A program made the translations under genes and the position numbers. A DNA stretch of 64,000 nucleotides from Ceratopteris richardii. Taxonomy: Eukaryota > Streptophyta > Polypodiopsida > Polypodiales > Pteridaceae. Location of the stretch: the NCBI GenBank assembly GCA_020310875.1, contig MU260067.1, positions 716,501-780,500 on the forward strand, given 5' to 3'. The notes beneath the pieces were generated by a model. That model worked only from the letters and a program-made list of their open reading frames with translations. It made no database searches and had not been told where the DNA came from. Positions 9,302 through 20,800 of this stretch are shown piece by piece (the stretch's first letter is position 1; the number at the start of each line of letters is the position of its first letter).

Positions 9302-9607
9302 TTAATGGACTTTAGAATTTTCCCTATGTTGATCTTCTTTATCTTTATCATCATTTTTCTTATTAGGCTTCTCTCGGTGTTCTTCTATTGAGAGGATTTT
9401 GCAATATTCTCCCATGTTGGTTACTCCAATTTCCTTCAAGTATTGTTCTTTTGATTCAAACTCGGGTTCCATTATAATGCTCTTGCAATCAGAATCTTCA
9501 TCGTTCCCTTCTTCATCATCATCCCGATGTTGAGATGATGTAGACATTATGATGGTAACCATCCATCTCATGTTTGTGCAAGAGGAGGGCCTATTCAACC
9601 ACAACAT
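9302..9607 (-). pseudogene. Linker piece upstream of the gypsy RT
   Basis: A 101-codon frame, strongly acidic then basic (DDDEEGNDEDSD, then NKKNDDKDKED). It has the position and composition of the low-complexity spacer between protease and RT in plant gypsy elements. The start lies at the junction with a plus-strand fragment and is artificial. No catalytic motif. Confidence 0.35.
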
Positions 9608-10680
9608 TATTCTTATGGAAGATCACCCATGCAAGGACCAAGCTCTTATTGCCACATTGATTAGAAATGCACTCATCATGATATTGAAAATTATCCTTGG
9701 AATAGACAACCAAGAAAACCTCAACCTCAACCATATAGGCCATACAATTATTCACCTAGAGAACAAGCTAGGGAGGCTTGAAGCTATGCTCCATATCAGG
9801 GACCTCCAATGGTTCAAAGGCCATATGAGTATCTAAGTTATCCTCAACCTCAATCTATGTTGGGATAACAACCACCCCACCCTCAAATGTGGTACTAGTG
9901 AAATACAACCAGGTAAGAACCCAAAGAGAATGGTAGTACTAGTAACTCCCCTGATCAACTCATAAAACATTAGTGAGGTTTAAAACGAGTATGGTGAGTA
10001 CTCGGTTTATGATCACAATCTCGTAGAGTAAAAAGCTACCTTTGAGTAGCAATACTATGATAATGATGGATATGAAGACTCATACAAGTTGATGTGTGAT
10101 GAATCGAGAGCCTCAAATCTAGTAAGATAGCCAGTAAGACTACTTTCACCTAGAGGACCATGTTATAGATGTGATGGAGATCACCTTATTAGGGAATGTA
10201 CAATGCCTAGTCACTCCCACCCTAGAGAGTTTGGGAAGGATACTGCAATGAATGTGGAAAGGAACGTCTCTTTTGAGATTGTCCAAAAAACCATTGCAAA
10301 GAATCATCAACTACTCATATCAATGTGATTGAAGCAATTGTAGTGCAAGATTGGGGAAGAGATGCTATATGTCTTCAACATCAAGGCACCACAATGAAGA
10401 TAAATATCTAGAATCTCTCTTATAGGGATGTTCCTCTTTTTCCATGGAATCCAATCCATAAAGAGGAAGATGACATTTTAATCCATAGTGTGGGTTCTAT
10501 TGATCAATCCTAGATGAACAAGGATACTCAAGTATGGATTTCCAAAGCTACCCTAAGAGAAGAAAAGTGGCTCCAATGTTGGAGGCCATGCCATGAAGGA
10601 GAAAGAACAATAGAGGATTCAAGTTATATGGCTCAAATATTCCTCGATGAAGCTTTTGAGCCTCATGGCTAGATGGAAAT
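9540..10680 (+). pseudogene. Ty3/gypsy gag fragment with zinc knuckle
   Basis: A broken plus-strand translation shows a Pro/Gln/Tyr-rich stretch (CTHHDIENYPWN, then QPQPYRPYNYSP). At about 10,151-10,206 it shows a CCHC knuckle, CYRCDGDHLIREC (C-x2-C-x4-H-x4-C). That is the end of a gypsy gag. Further sequence to 10,680 is the decayed protease side. It is head-to-head with the minus-strand RT remnant, so the two come from different insertions. Confidence 0.6.
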
Positions 10681-10689
10681 ATTAGCAAC

Positions 10690-11900
10690 TTTAGACATTT
10701 GTGTGAACAACCAATTCTTCCACATTAGAAGATTGAATAGACACACTACTAGAAGCATCGTCAAACTTTGATGGAGTTAGATTAATTTTCAAATCATTTG
10801 CTAGATTGTCCTCCAAATATATCCATTCTTTGAGACAAGAATCCTGAGAGTTTAATCCTTTGATATACACCAAAGATCTCAATCATCCATTGTTCAATCC
10901 ATCCAAAAAAAGTGGAATCATTTTTGGTTGGGTGGGCCTTTGAGCAGTAGGGCAATGATCAACATATTGTTTGAATCTTCTAGGTGCTAGTCTTATAGAT
11001 TCATTACTTTCCTACATGAAGCTATGGATTAAAGAAGATGTATTATGTTCAATTCCTCTCTTTGCAAAATCACCAATGAAATTCAAGAATTTCTCAATGT
11101 TGGTGAATCCATCACAATTTAACGGTTGAAACCATGTCAAAACTATTCCAATCAATGTGAGTCCCAAAGAAAAATATTAAATAAATAATTTATCTACTTG
11201 CTCAGCTCACAACACTTGTTCAAATTCATCCGTGTGATCAAATGGTCTCTAGAACCATCATAATGATCATTCATGCATTTTGAAACTTGAGAAAGTCTTA
11301 GTCTTCTACCCACATCTGGTGGTTAAGGAATAATTTGAACTACACAATGTACACTTTGTCCTCTTCCTTGTGAAGGTCTCTGAGGAAAGGGTGGTATGTT
11401 CATTGTCTGACCTCCCATCTAAGGGTTAAACATAGCACTATGGCCAGACAAAGAGAATTTCACACGAGGTCTTTGAGGGATATTCTATCAATTGTATTGC
11501 CCTAGGTTAGGGTTTCTCTAGCTTTGTTATTGACCCTAGGGGTTGTTAGATGAGATTTCCTATTCCTTGAAGGGAAACACTAGAAAATCCATGTAATCGA
11601 GTCTACGTTTTGTTACTTTATCACCTCTCAATATGTTCTTTTATCTTGATCCAAATAAGTGACTATGAAGGACTCTTCTAGATCATGCAATGAATAAATG
11701 GTAGAAGGGCTAGCATTGCTTCCTATTATGAATGTAGTTGCTTGCAATAAGTTTCCAACGATAAAATAGATATCTATCTTATCATGATATTGAGGAATTT
11801 TATCACCTCTCAAGAAATTTACCACAATTGACTTCCCTTTAGGGGGTTTTCATAGTCTCTCCAATTCGCATATTCATAGGATTATCAGGTTCATCAATCT
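10690..11900 (-). pseudogene. Ty3/gypsy gag remnant, copy 1
   Basis: Minus-strand pieces read like the helical gag core: RFKQYVDHCPTAQRP, then FLDGLNN, then WIYLEDNLAND and KINLTPSKFDDA. An N-terminal part (MVNFLRGDKIPQYHDK) lies near 11,628-11,825. Many stops. The same region recurs at 14,449-15,350 in the same orientation, with short indels. Confidence 0.5.
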
Positions 11901-12119
11901 CTCCCATGTCATTTATCCTTTTAGGTTCCTTAGTATCAGACATGTCTTGAACTCAAGTACATTCACAAGTATGTTTTCCTCTTTGTTTTTCTTTGTAGTC
12001 TTGGGCTCTTAGTACCTCTAGGTTTTGAATGTTTAGATTTTTAGATTTTAAATCTTGGTAATTTTGTTTAACTCCTCATTCATTGTTTGTGGTCCAAACA
12101 TGACATTGGTTCTAGAAAT

Positions 12120-12670
12120 TCATTATACACAATACTTGCAATTTAGATGATACATGACACTTGATACTATGATATGATACCTACAATCCATGTTACTTGA
12201 TACATGATACCTAACATTTGGATGATAGAAGACACAAGAGTAGACGATACATGACACATGAGAGTAGAAGATACACGACACCTTGGTGTTATGACACAAG
12301 ATACGTGTTTGAGGTATCGGCAACACACAACACTTCAAGGAGTGTCGGTGATACATGATACTCTAAAGATGATGATACATGACACAATGGAAAATGACAC
12401 AAGACATACAACACAAGGGGTCTCACATGACCACACTTGGGGAGGTATTAGTGACACTTGATACCAACTATAGATGACACATGATACTCGATACACAAAT
12501 ATCATGTCAGAACACTCAACTAGTCAACAACACACAATACTTGGGTATCTTTGACACATGACTAGGAGTGAGGTGTTTGTGATACATGACTAGGAGTGAG
12601 GTGTTTGTGATACATTACACCTCCCGAGGTATCGGTGACAGAGGAAAATCTAGAGTGTTATGATACCTGA
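12120..12670. repeat. Degenerate short tandem array of gatacatgacac-type units
   Basis: The words gatacatgacac, gatacctga and acttgatac recur at irregular 10-25 base spacing on both sides of ggtatcggtgacac motifs. The open frames across it (Met/His/Cys-rich) are by-products of the repeat. I see no gene. 11,901-12,119 and 12,671-13,170 hold nothing recognisable. Confidence 0.6.
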
Positions 12671-13185
12671 CTCAACCAGTTTCATGATACTTAGATTTTT
12701 ACAAACTATTTTTAATTTTTTTACTTATTTTTGTGCTCCTTTTGCACTCTTCTATCCACCTATGTGCATGGATTATCGAAAGTGTCTTCTTGCTTTTTAC
12801 TAAAATTCACTCACAACACTTGAGTGGTATCGTTTCTCCTACCATGTTTGCAATTTTGAATGGACGTGTGTAGAGATCACCTCAATGGTTCTATTCACCA
12901 ATGTTTAGGCTCTATCTCCAAGTATGTAAGCTAATCTATGTGTCAAAAAGTCTCGTGATACAAGACTCTAGTAGTTGCTCTCATGATACATGCACTCTAC
13001 AAATGAGCCTAGGATGTTGTTTTTAGTTTTTACCCTGAACAAGGTCAAAGTCCACAAAGAAATCTAGATTTTTTGAGTTTTTGAACTTTTCATAGTCCTA
13101 ACCTAACCCATTGCAATCCTTTCCAATTCCCTAAAAATTAATCTCCCAAGTCTTACCTTACTTCTAAGGAACTTGTTCTTACACA

Positions 13186-13212
13186 TACACAGACACACAC
13201 ACACACACACAT
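13186..13212. repeat. (CA)n microsatellite
   Basis: A run of alternating CA/AC with one interruption (cacagacac), inside the untranslated leader side of a decayed gypsy element. Confidence 0.85.
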
Positions 13213-13335
13213 TGAAGTGTATGAGAAAACAAGTGCAACTTTTTTATGACTTGCCACAATGCTAATCTCATTTTTCACGTACAATATCTCCATGAAAACA
13301 ATTTAACCATAATGTAGGCACCTTGACTTAGGCCC

Positions 13336-13358
13336 TCCTCCCTGGCAATGGTGCCAAA
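13336..13358 (-). other. Gypsy primer-binding-site-like sequence
   Basis: On the minus strand this reads TTTGGCACCATTGCCAGGGA, close to the TGGCGCCGTTGCCGGGGA-type signature directly after the 5' LTR in many plant gypsy elements. It implies a minus-strand element whose 5' LTR lies to the right (about 13,360-14,250) and whose gag lies to the left (10,690-11,900). Confidence 0.5.
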
Positions 13359-14104
13359 AACATGTGACATGTGATCTCCATGCAACTCTTGACCACTGAG
13401 ACTAGCTAGCTCTCATGCACCTTACAAGTGTAGTGTAGTGGTGGCTTGGTATTGACACACATCAAACTGTCAAATAAAGATATGACCTAAACAATTGCAT
13501 AGAAGCATTCTCTCCACATGATGGTTAATTTATGAATGGGTTGAATAAGTACATCCAAGGATAATTTCTACCTCACACGACACCTTCTACACATGGGTAT
13601 GTGTCGGGATACTTGGTGCAACAACAAACACTAAAGCGAGGTTCTATCCTAGCCGTGATAGCTGAATATAGTCAATAGTGGGTTCATTTAAAAGCTTTAA
13701 GTTTGGATTACTACAAGCGATTTGGATTAAATCTGAGTTTCCTATGAAAAGTATGACAAGAAAACCAAGTGTCAAAAATTGCCTACTTTCACATAACAAC
13801 TTCCTATGCTTCACACACATGAAAATAGTGAAAAAGGTGGGGAAGGGGTAGAAAACACATCCAAGCAAAAATTACATGATATAATCACACACACAAAGCT
13901 CCGAAAGAAGGAGATAATAGAGAAAGAAAGAGGATTTACAAGATTTTTCATTCAAGTTAGTCTCTTGACAAAATGGTCAAAGTCTCTACAAAGAAGTCAC
14001 CAAGTAACTTATGTACATGTGCCCTTATTTTGGTGCTTTCACACAAATTGATGGGCACTTTGAAGAAATTCCTAAAGAGACTAATATTTTACAAGGATTA
14101 TGTT

Positions 14105-14232
14105 ACATTATTAGGGGATTATGCAACTAGGGAACTCCTTGAGGACATTTAGGGGATTATGCAACTAGGGAACTCCTTGAGGATTATGCAACTAGGGAAC
14201 TCCTTGAGGGAACTCCTTGAGGACTCCTTGTA
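14105..14232. repeat. Minisatellite inside a probable gypsy LTR
   Basis: Four shrinking repeats of a unit built on gattatgcaactagggaac and tccttgagg (about 37, 30, 27 and 13 bp). They look like slippage products. The surrounding 13,360-14,440 has no coding signal and is probably the LTR belonging to the primer site at 13,336. Confidence 0.65.
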
Positions 14233-14448
14233 CACATGGTCTTGATGTGAAAAAGAAAAATAAAAAAATTCTAGAAAAAACTTGTATGCCCCTGCTCTTC
14301 TTCTCCTCTTTACTTTGGAGCCTCTACCTCTCTACAACAATCTTCACATTTCCAATCATCTCTAGAGAATATCTTGTTTCCTCTAGTGTTTGCACCTTAT
14401 GCATGTTTTTGGTGTCTTCCAAATCTAAGAGTAGTGCTACATTCGTTG

Positions 14449-15350
14449 TTACGTGATATGAAAATTCATAATCAATATAGAATGCTCATTTGATTTGCCT
14501 TCTTTCATGGTCATGTTCATGAGTAGAAGTGAATCCTCTTGGGATTGATCATTAGTGTAGTTGTTATGGTCTCTCCTTCCTTTGTAGCCTCCTTCATAAT
14601 TGTTGTTAAATTTTTTATTGCCATTGTATCCATAGTTGTCGTTTTTGTTGTATTTGCTTTTAGGAGTAGGCACACTATCAAAAGCATCTTCAAAATTTGA
14701 TGGCGTTAGAGGAATTTTTAAATCATCGCTAGACTTTCCTACAAATCTATACATTCTTTGAGACACCATCCAAAGAGTTTAATCATTTGACATAAACCAA
14801 AGCTTTCAATCCTATATTATTCAATCCATCCAAAAATAGTCAAATAATTTTTGATTGGGTAGGCCTTTCAATGGTAGGTCAATGATCAACATATTGGTTA
14901 AATCTTCTCGGTGCTAGTCTTAGAGATTCATTATTGTCCTACATGAAGCTATGGTCTAAAGAAGAGGTATTATGTTTAATTCCTCTCTTTGCAAAATCAC
15001 GAATGAACTCATCTAAAAACTTCTGAATGTTGACAAATCCATCACGATTTAATGGTTGGAACTATGTCAAAGGTATTCCAATCAATGTGAGTCCAAAAGA
15101 TTCATATTAAATTAAAAAATTATCTACTTGCTCAGCTTGCAACACTTACTTAAATTCATCCATGTGATCATATGGGTTTCTAGAACCATCATAATGATTG
15201 TTCATGCATTTTGAAACTTGAGAAAGTCTTAGTCTTCTACCCACATCTAGTGTTCAAGGAATAATTTGAACCATAGGACGCACACCTTGTCCTCTTCGTT
15301 GTGGAGGTCTCTAAGGAAAGAGTGGCTTGTTCATTGTCTAACCTCGCATA
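14449..15350 (-). pseudogene. Ty3/gypsy gag remnant, copy 2
   Basis: This parallels 10,690-11,450 in order and orientation (for example atgatcaacatattg, tcctacatgaagctatgg, and cctctctttgcaaaatcac in both). The 106-codon frame at 14,449-14,769 (KIPLTPSNFEDAFDS, then a Tyr/Asn/Gly-rich tail) is the same gag end as copy 1. The copies arose by separate insertion of one family or by segmental duplication. Multiple stops. Confidence 0.5.
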
Positions 15351-15359
15351 AGAGACATG

Positions 15360-16833
15360 AAAATTAGACAATCAATAGTACACTATCACTTAAAGATGAT
15401 GATGAAAGCTCAAGTATATGTATTGATATGTTGGAAGAATCCTTTGGTTATGAAAAATGATCAATGAACCCTCCTCACATGTGTGAGAGATCACACTATA
15501 TCCATGAATCCCCCACTCAAGTTTAAATAATCACCTTTCCTTGAATCTAGATGGTTGGTGATGAGAGAATCGACCAAAAGATTTCAATCATTTTCCCAAC
15601 CACTTATTTGAATTTTCAATTCAAATAGAACTCCTTGCTTTTCGCTCCTTCTATATTCCTTTTAATTCTGGACTTTAATGTTTAAGACCCTTTATACAAA
15701 AGATAGAATAAATGAATTTTCTATAAGACATGTGCTAGAGAAATGTGCTTCTTATACATATAATCCTCATGGCACCTAGACTTTCACATATATGTTCAAC
15801 CTCGTAGGCATCCCATATGTACCAAGAGCTCCCCCTCCACCCTAAGATTTTTGAGTCTTTATTCCTTTGCAATCTCCTGAAGTCCAATCATTGATTTAAA
15901 TCTACTTAGCTTTTCTCCATTGAGAGCTTTAATCATCATGTCTGGACATTGTTGTTGAGTTGGGATATGCTTTTTCCTTTCATGGTAGATTCAAGTTGCG
16001 ACAAGGTGTAATGAGCTCAAATTATCAACAAATAATTGAGCAATTGAAGTCTTGATCCCAAAATCAACGTATAGTGTCTTAATCCACATAGCTTCTTGTG
16101 TGCCATTAGCTAATCCTATATATTCAGTTCTTGTATTTAAGAGATCAATAGCACGTTGCTTCTTTTATCACTATGAACTTAGAACCTACAAATTTCAAGT
16201 ACGTTGACGAACTTCTCTCATCATCTTGAGGCCATGCCTTTCTTTATCAAAAAAGATCTTTATATCTATATCAAAGGTATAGGAATAGAGTGAGATCAAT
16301 GTCCTCTTGAGATATTTGTATTCATTTAATTGCCTCCCTATGTGCGCTTCCTGGGTGAGTGTATAAACTTACTCAAAACACTCACAAAATAGATGACATC
16401 TACTCTTGTGAGAGTGGCATAGTTAAGATTTCCAAATAGGCCTCAATAACGTGTCACATCTTCAATGATTTCTCCTTCATGTACACTAAGTTTGGAATAC
16501 ACTTGTATAAGTGTACCAACATGCTTTGTCTTTTCAATCTTGAACTTTGTAAGAATATCTTTGATGTACTTTCTTTGATTGAAATACATGACATGCTTGA
16601 CATCTATTTGGTATGTTTTCCAATTCTTTGTAGCTACAATACTCATGAGTCTGATGTTAGGCATCTTTTCTATAAGAGAAAAAGTCTCATCACAATGAAT
16701 GCCTTGATTCTTAGCATACCATTTGGATAATAAGATAGACTTGCACCTATTTGTAATTTCATGAGAATTCTTCTTTAGCATTTCAATCCACAACGATCCA
16801 ATGAACTTCATGTTAGATGCCTTGGGAATTAAA
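15360..16833 (-). pseudogene. Old copia element G, 3' part (RT end, RNase H, LTR start)
   Basis: Minus-strand copia pol broken by the insertion of copia A. Residues near 16,450-16,830 read IPKASNMKFIGSLW (RT start, PKxxxxIxxxW), KWYAKNQGIHCDETFS and NWKTYQIDVK, then jump directly to MYFNQRKYIKDILTKF. About 100 residues including the YVDD site have been deleted. RNase H remnants extend to about 15,880. A polypurine tract and LTR start (gggggagct, then cttggtacatatgg) lie near 15,812-15,840 on the minus strand. The 5' side of the same element continues at 23,283. Confidence 0.65.
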
Positions 16834-17856
16834 TGATGGAGAGTGTTAATCTCCAAAAGAACAACCTACTCTTGAATTTAGAACACCTCTATATCAAGAG
16901 TAAGTCAAAACCTTCACTAAATTAGAGGTCCAATCTCCAAATTATCAAATCTGAGAAAATATGTGAAGAAGATGAAACACAGAAAAGTCTGCTGCAGAAT
17001 TTCTTCACATTGACTTATCAAATGTGTAAAGTTTTTGATGAAACTTTGTACGAACCATCTCCTAGAGATTGCGCATCACCTCCAAGTTGAATTACTTCAA
17101 AAGATTTAGTATAACTTGAGAAATTGTCTTCACAAGTTACCTATGTCTGAATCTGCACTTCTGAGAAGTCGATCTAGACACCCCTAACTTCTTAACTTTG
17201 GTTCTCACAATATCTAACCCGTTTTGCCAAATGCTTTTAGCCACGAGTAGATCACCTTCCAACTTAAAGATTAAGTGCTTGCTTGCATAAAACTTTAAAC
17301 TATGGAGTGAGCACTGACCAAAAGATTAAACTCGAAATTTGCGCCTGTTTCAGAGAACTGTAGACACTCAACACATATGAATGTTCCTACTCACAATTCT
17401 CCTAGCCTGTTTACAATTAGACTCTGAAATTCAGGTCACAGGCTCATTAACTAACAACTTAGATATCCTCAAAAGGATTTCACAATTGATCAAACACAGA
17501 AGGAGCAGACACGAAAAGATCGGGCGCAATATTTCTTCATTAACTCAAAAAATTACAACTGAGTGATGAGAGCTAACTCAACTAACTTTTCTCTATCTCT
17601 TGACTCCTAACTTCCTCAATCTTGGCTTCTACATATGCTCTCATACATGCCCCGACTTTTCTCAAAGTATTTATAGATAATTTGTACAAGATTCTTACTC
17701 AAACAAAGATCTAAGTCACCTATGACTATACTAATGTACATATGTGTACACTTCTCTTATCCTCTGAATATGTCTTTCTTCCAAGCTTCAATAGTTGATC
17801 CTTCCTTCACTCTTTAACTTTCCAAGCCTTCAATTGGTGATTGGTCTGCACCAACA
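16834..17856 (-). repeat. 3' LTR of copia A
   Basis: A 1023-bp LTR with minus-strand termini TGTTGGTGC and CTCTCCATCA. It ends next to the polypurine tract. It differs from the other LTR at about 17,105, 17,549 and 17,599. The 61-codon plus-strand frame inside it is repeated in the other LTR and is not a gene. Confidence 0.95.
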
Positions 17857-17864
17857 GCTCCCCC
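17857..17864 (-). other. Polypurine tract of copia A
   Basis: Minus strand GGGGGAGC directly after the gag-pol stop codon (TGA) and directly before the 3' LTR: the plus-strand primer for reverse transcription. Stop codon, tract and LTR are contiguous with no spacer. Confidence 0.85.
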
Positions 17865-20800
17865 TCAATCATCAATTGAGGTCTTCACTATCTTCTTTAT
17901 ACCTGCCATGTCTTTGAACCTTTGTAACTTTGGTCCATCCAAGCCTTTTGTAAGCATATCAGCTATCTGATCTTTTGTTGAAGTATGGATTACTTCAATC
18001 TCTTTATCCATCACCTTCTCTCTTAGAAAGTGATACTGAATCTCAATGTGTTTGGTCCTGGCATGAAAAACAGGATTAGCAGCTAAGTACAATGAACTCA
18101 TGTTATCTCCATATATAATTGGTACCCCATGCATAATGTCAAGACTCTTCATCAAGGTCTTGAGCCAAATCACTTCCTTTGCAGCTTCAACCATGCCTTT
18201 ATACTCAGCTTCTGTAGAAGACAAAGCAACTGTATGTTGCTTCTTAGAACACCATGAGATTAACTTATCTCCCACATAACACATGTATCCATAGGTTGAT
18301 CTTCTATCATCTGGATTACCTGCCCAATCTGCATCACTATAAACTTTGATATTTGTATCTGAGGTAAACCCATAATACAAACCTTCATTGAGTGTACCCT
18401 TAATGTACCTCAACCCCCTTTGTCCTGCAATCCAATGTTCTTTCCTTGGGCAATGCATAAATTGAGACAAAACCCCTACTGCATATGATAAATCAGGTCT
18501 AGTTAGAGTAGCATAGATAAGGCTACCAACCAAACTCTGATATTGTCTCATGTCCTTGAATTCTTCACCTCCATACTTACTCAATTTGTGATTCACCTCC
18601 ATTGGTGTAGGTGCTACCCTGCAATCATCCATTTTAAACTTGATTAATAAGTTCTTCAAATACCTTTCTTGGGTCACAAATACTCCATGTTGAGTATATG
18701 TTATCTCCATGCCCAAGAAGTATGATAAGTCTCCCAAGTCACTTATCTTGAACTCCTTTTCCATTTGCCTCTTGAGCCTTTGTATTCCTTCTTCATCTGT
18801 ACCTGTAAGAATTATATCATCAACATATATGCACATGTATATGAAACCATTTTCACTTGCCTTGACAAGCAAGCTACTATCTGCTTTAGACACCTGAAAA
18901 CCAAGTTCTTTTAGGAACTTCACAAGTCTATAGTTCCATGCCCTTGGGGCTTGCTTCAAGCCATACAAAGCTCTCTTGAGCTTGCACACATGATCTGGAT
19001 ACCTTTTATCTTTGAACCCTTGAGGTTGCTCCATGAATACATCATCTGAAATGTAACCATTCAAAAAAGCATTTTTCACATCAAGTTGACATAGCTTCCA
19101 ACCTTTACATGCAGCAATAGCAATAAGTGTCCTTATGGTTGTCATCTTTGCCACAGGACTATAGGTCTCATCATAATCAACACCATAAGTCTGAGCAAAC
19201 CCTTTGACAACAAGTCTAGCTTTGTATCTAGACACACTTCCATCTGCAAACCTTTTTGTCTTGTAGACCCACTTGCATCCAATAATCTTCTGACTATTTG
19301 GTTTAGGAACCAAATCCCAAGTTTGATTCTCCAATAGTGCATCATATTCCTCCTGCATAGCATTCTCCCATTTTTCCTTACCTTTTGCCTCTTCATATGT
19401 AGAAGGATCTTCATCTGTATTCACCATATAAGCATAATCTTTTGTGGCTAGAAATGAAGTATCATAACTATACCTTATAGGTTGCCACCTATTTCTTGTT
19501 GACCTTCTGAGTTCTCCACTCCTTGAGGTTTCTGGCTCTTCACATTCAGGATCAAATCTTGGTGTCTCTTCCACTTCAACCTGCACTTCATTATTCTCTT
19601 GCTCATCAAATATTTGAACTTTTGATTTACCTTTTCTTTGACTCACTTCTTCTTCATCACCTGTATTGATATTGATTGTACCTGCATACCAAGTGCTTTG
19701 TTCATCAAATGTAACATCCTTAGAAACCATAAATTGTTTTGTTGATGGACTCCACAATCTATAGCCCATCTGCTTATCATCATAGCCAATAAAAACATAC
19801 TTTTCAGCTTTAGGCTCCAACTTGTGCCTTAATTGTGATGGCACATATGCATATGCCACACACCCAAAAACTCTGCAATGATCCAAGGTAGGTCTTTTAC
19901 CCCACCAAGCCTCATATGGTGTCATACCCTGCAAGGCTTTACATGGTAGCCTATTGACCAAGTAAGTGGCTGTATTTACAGCCTCAGCCCACAAATAATT
20001 AGGGCAATTTTTCTCCTTCATCATGGATCTTGCAAACTCAACAAGAGTTCTATTTCTCCTTTCTGCAACACCATTTTGTTGAGGAGAGTACCTGCAAGTA
20101 ACTTCCCTTTTTATACCTGCATTCCATAAGTAATCACTGAATTCATTTGAAAAATACTCTCCCCCTCCATCTGACCTTAGTCTTTTCAACTTATGACCTG
20201 TAATTCTTTCTGCATATACATGATAGTGTTTAAATGTATTAAACACTTCTGACTTATCTTTGATCACATAGATAGTGATCCACCTAGTAGCATCATCAAC
20301 ATAAATCACATAATACCTTGATCCATTTATACTGAAATCTTTTGATGGTCCCCACACATCTGTGTGTACCAACTCAAGCTTCTCTGAGTACATAAAACCA
20401 TGCTTGGAATAGGAATGTTTATGAGCCTTACCTAATTGACATGCCTCACATTTGTATGTCATATGTTGACCTGCAACATTAGGCAATCCAAGCACTGAAC
20501 CATTGTTAACCATATCTTTAATACCTCTTTCATTGAAATGTCCAAGCCTCTTGTGCCAAAGATCTAACTCAGAGATCTTATGACCTCCATATGTGAACAT
20601 AGCATGACCAATGTTGCCTTGAATCTTCAATGTAAATAATCTTCCTTCCTTTTTCCCTGAAACAATCTGTTTATACCCTTGGCTAGGGTCTTCCACATAT
20701 ACTCCATCATTAGTGAACCTTACTTCATATCCCTTTTCAACAATTTGACCTACACTTATCAAATTCTTAGGGATTGTAGGAACATACAAAACCTTACTCA

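Noticed and set aside
12120..12670. CRISPR-like array
   Set aside because: Repeats are short, irregular and without unique spacers of constant length, and the window is eukaryotic.
17381..17566. 61-codon plus-strand frame, repeated at 22,802-22,987
   Set aside because: Both copies lie in the LTRs of copia A, so the duplication reflects the LTR and not a gene family.
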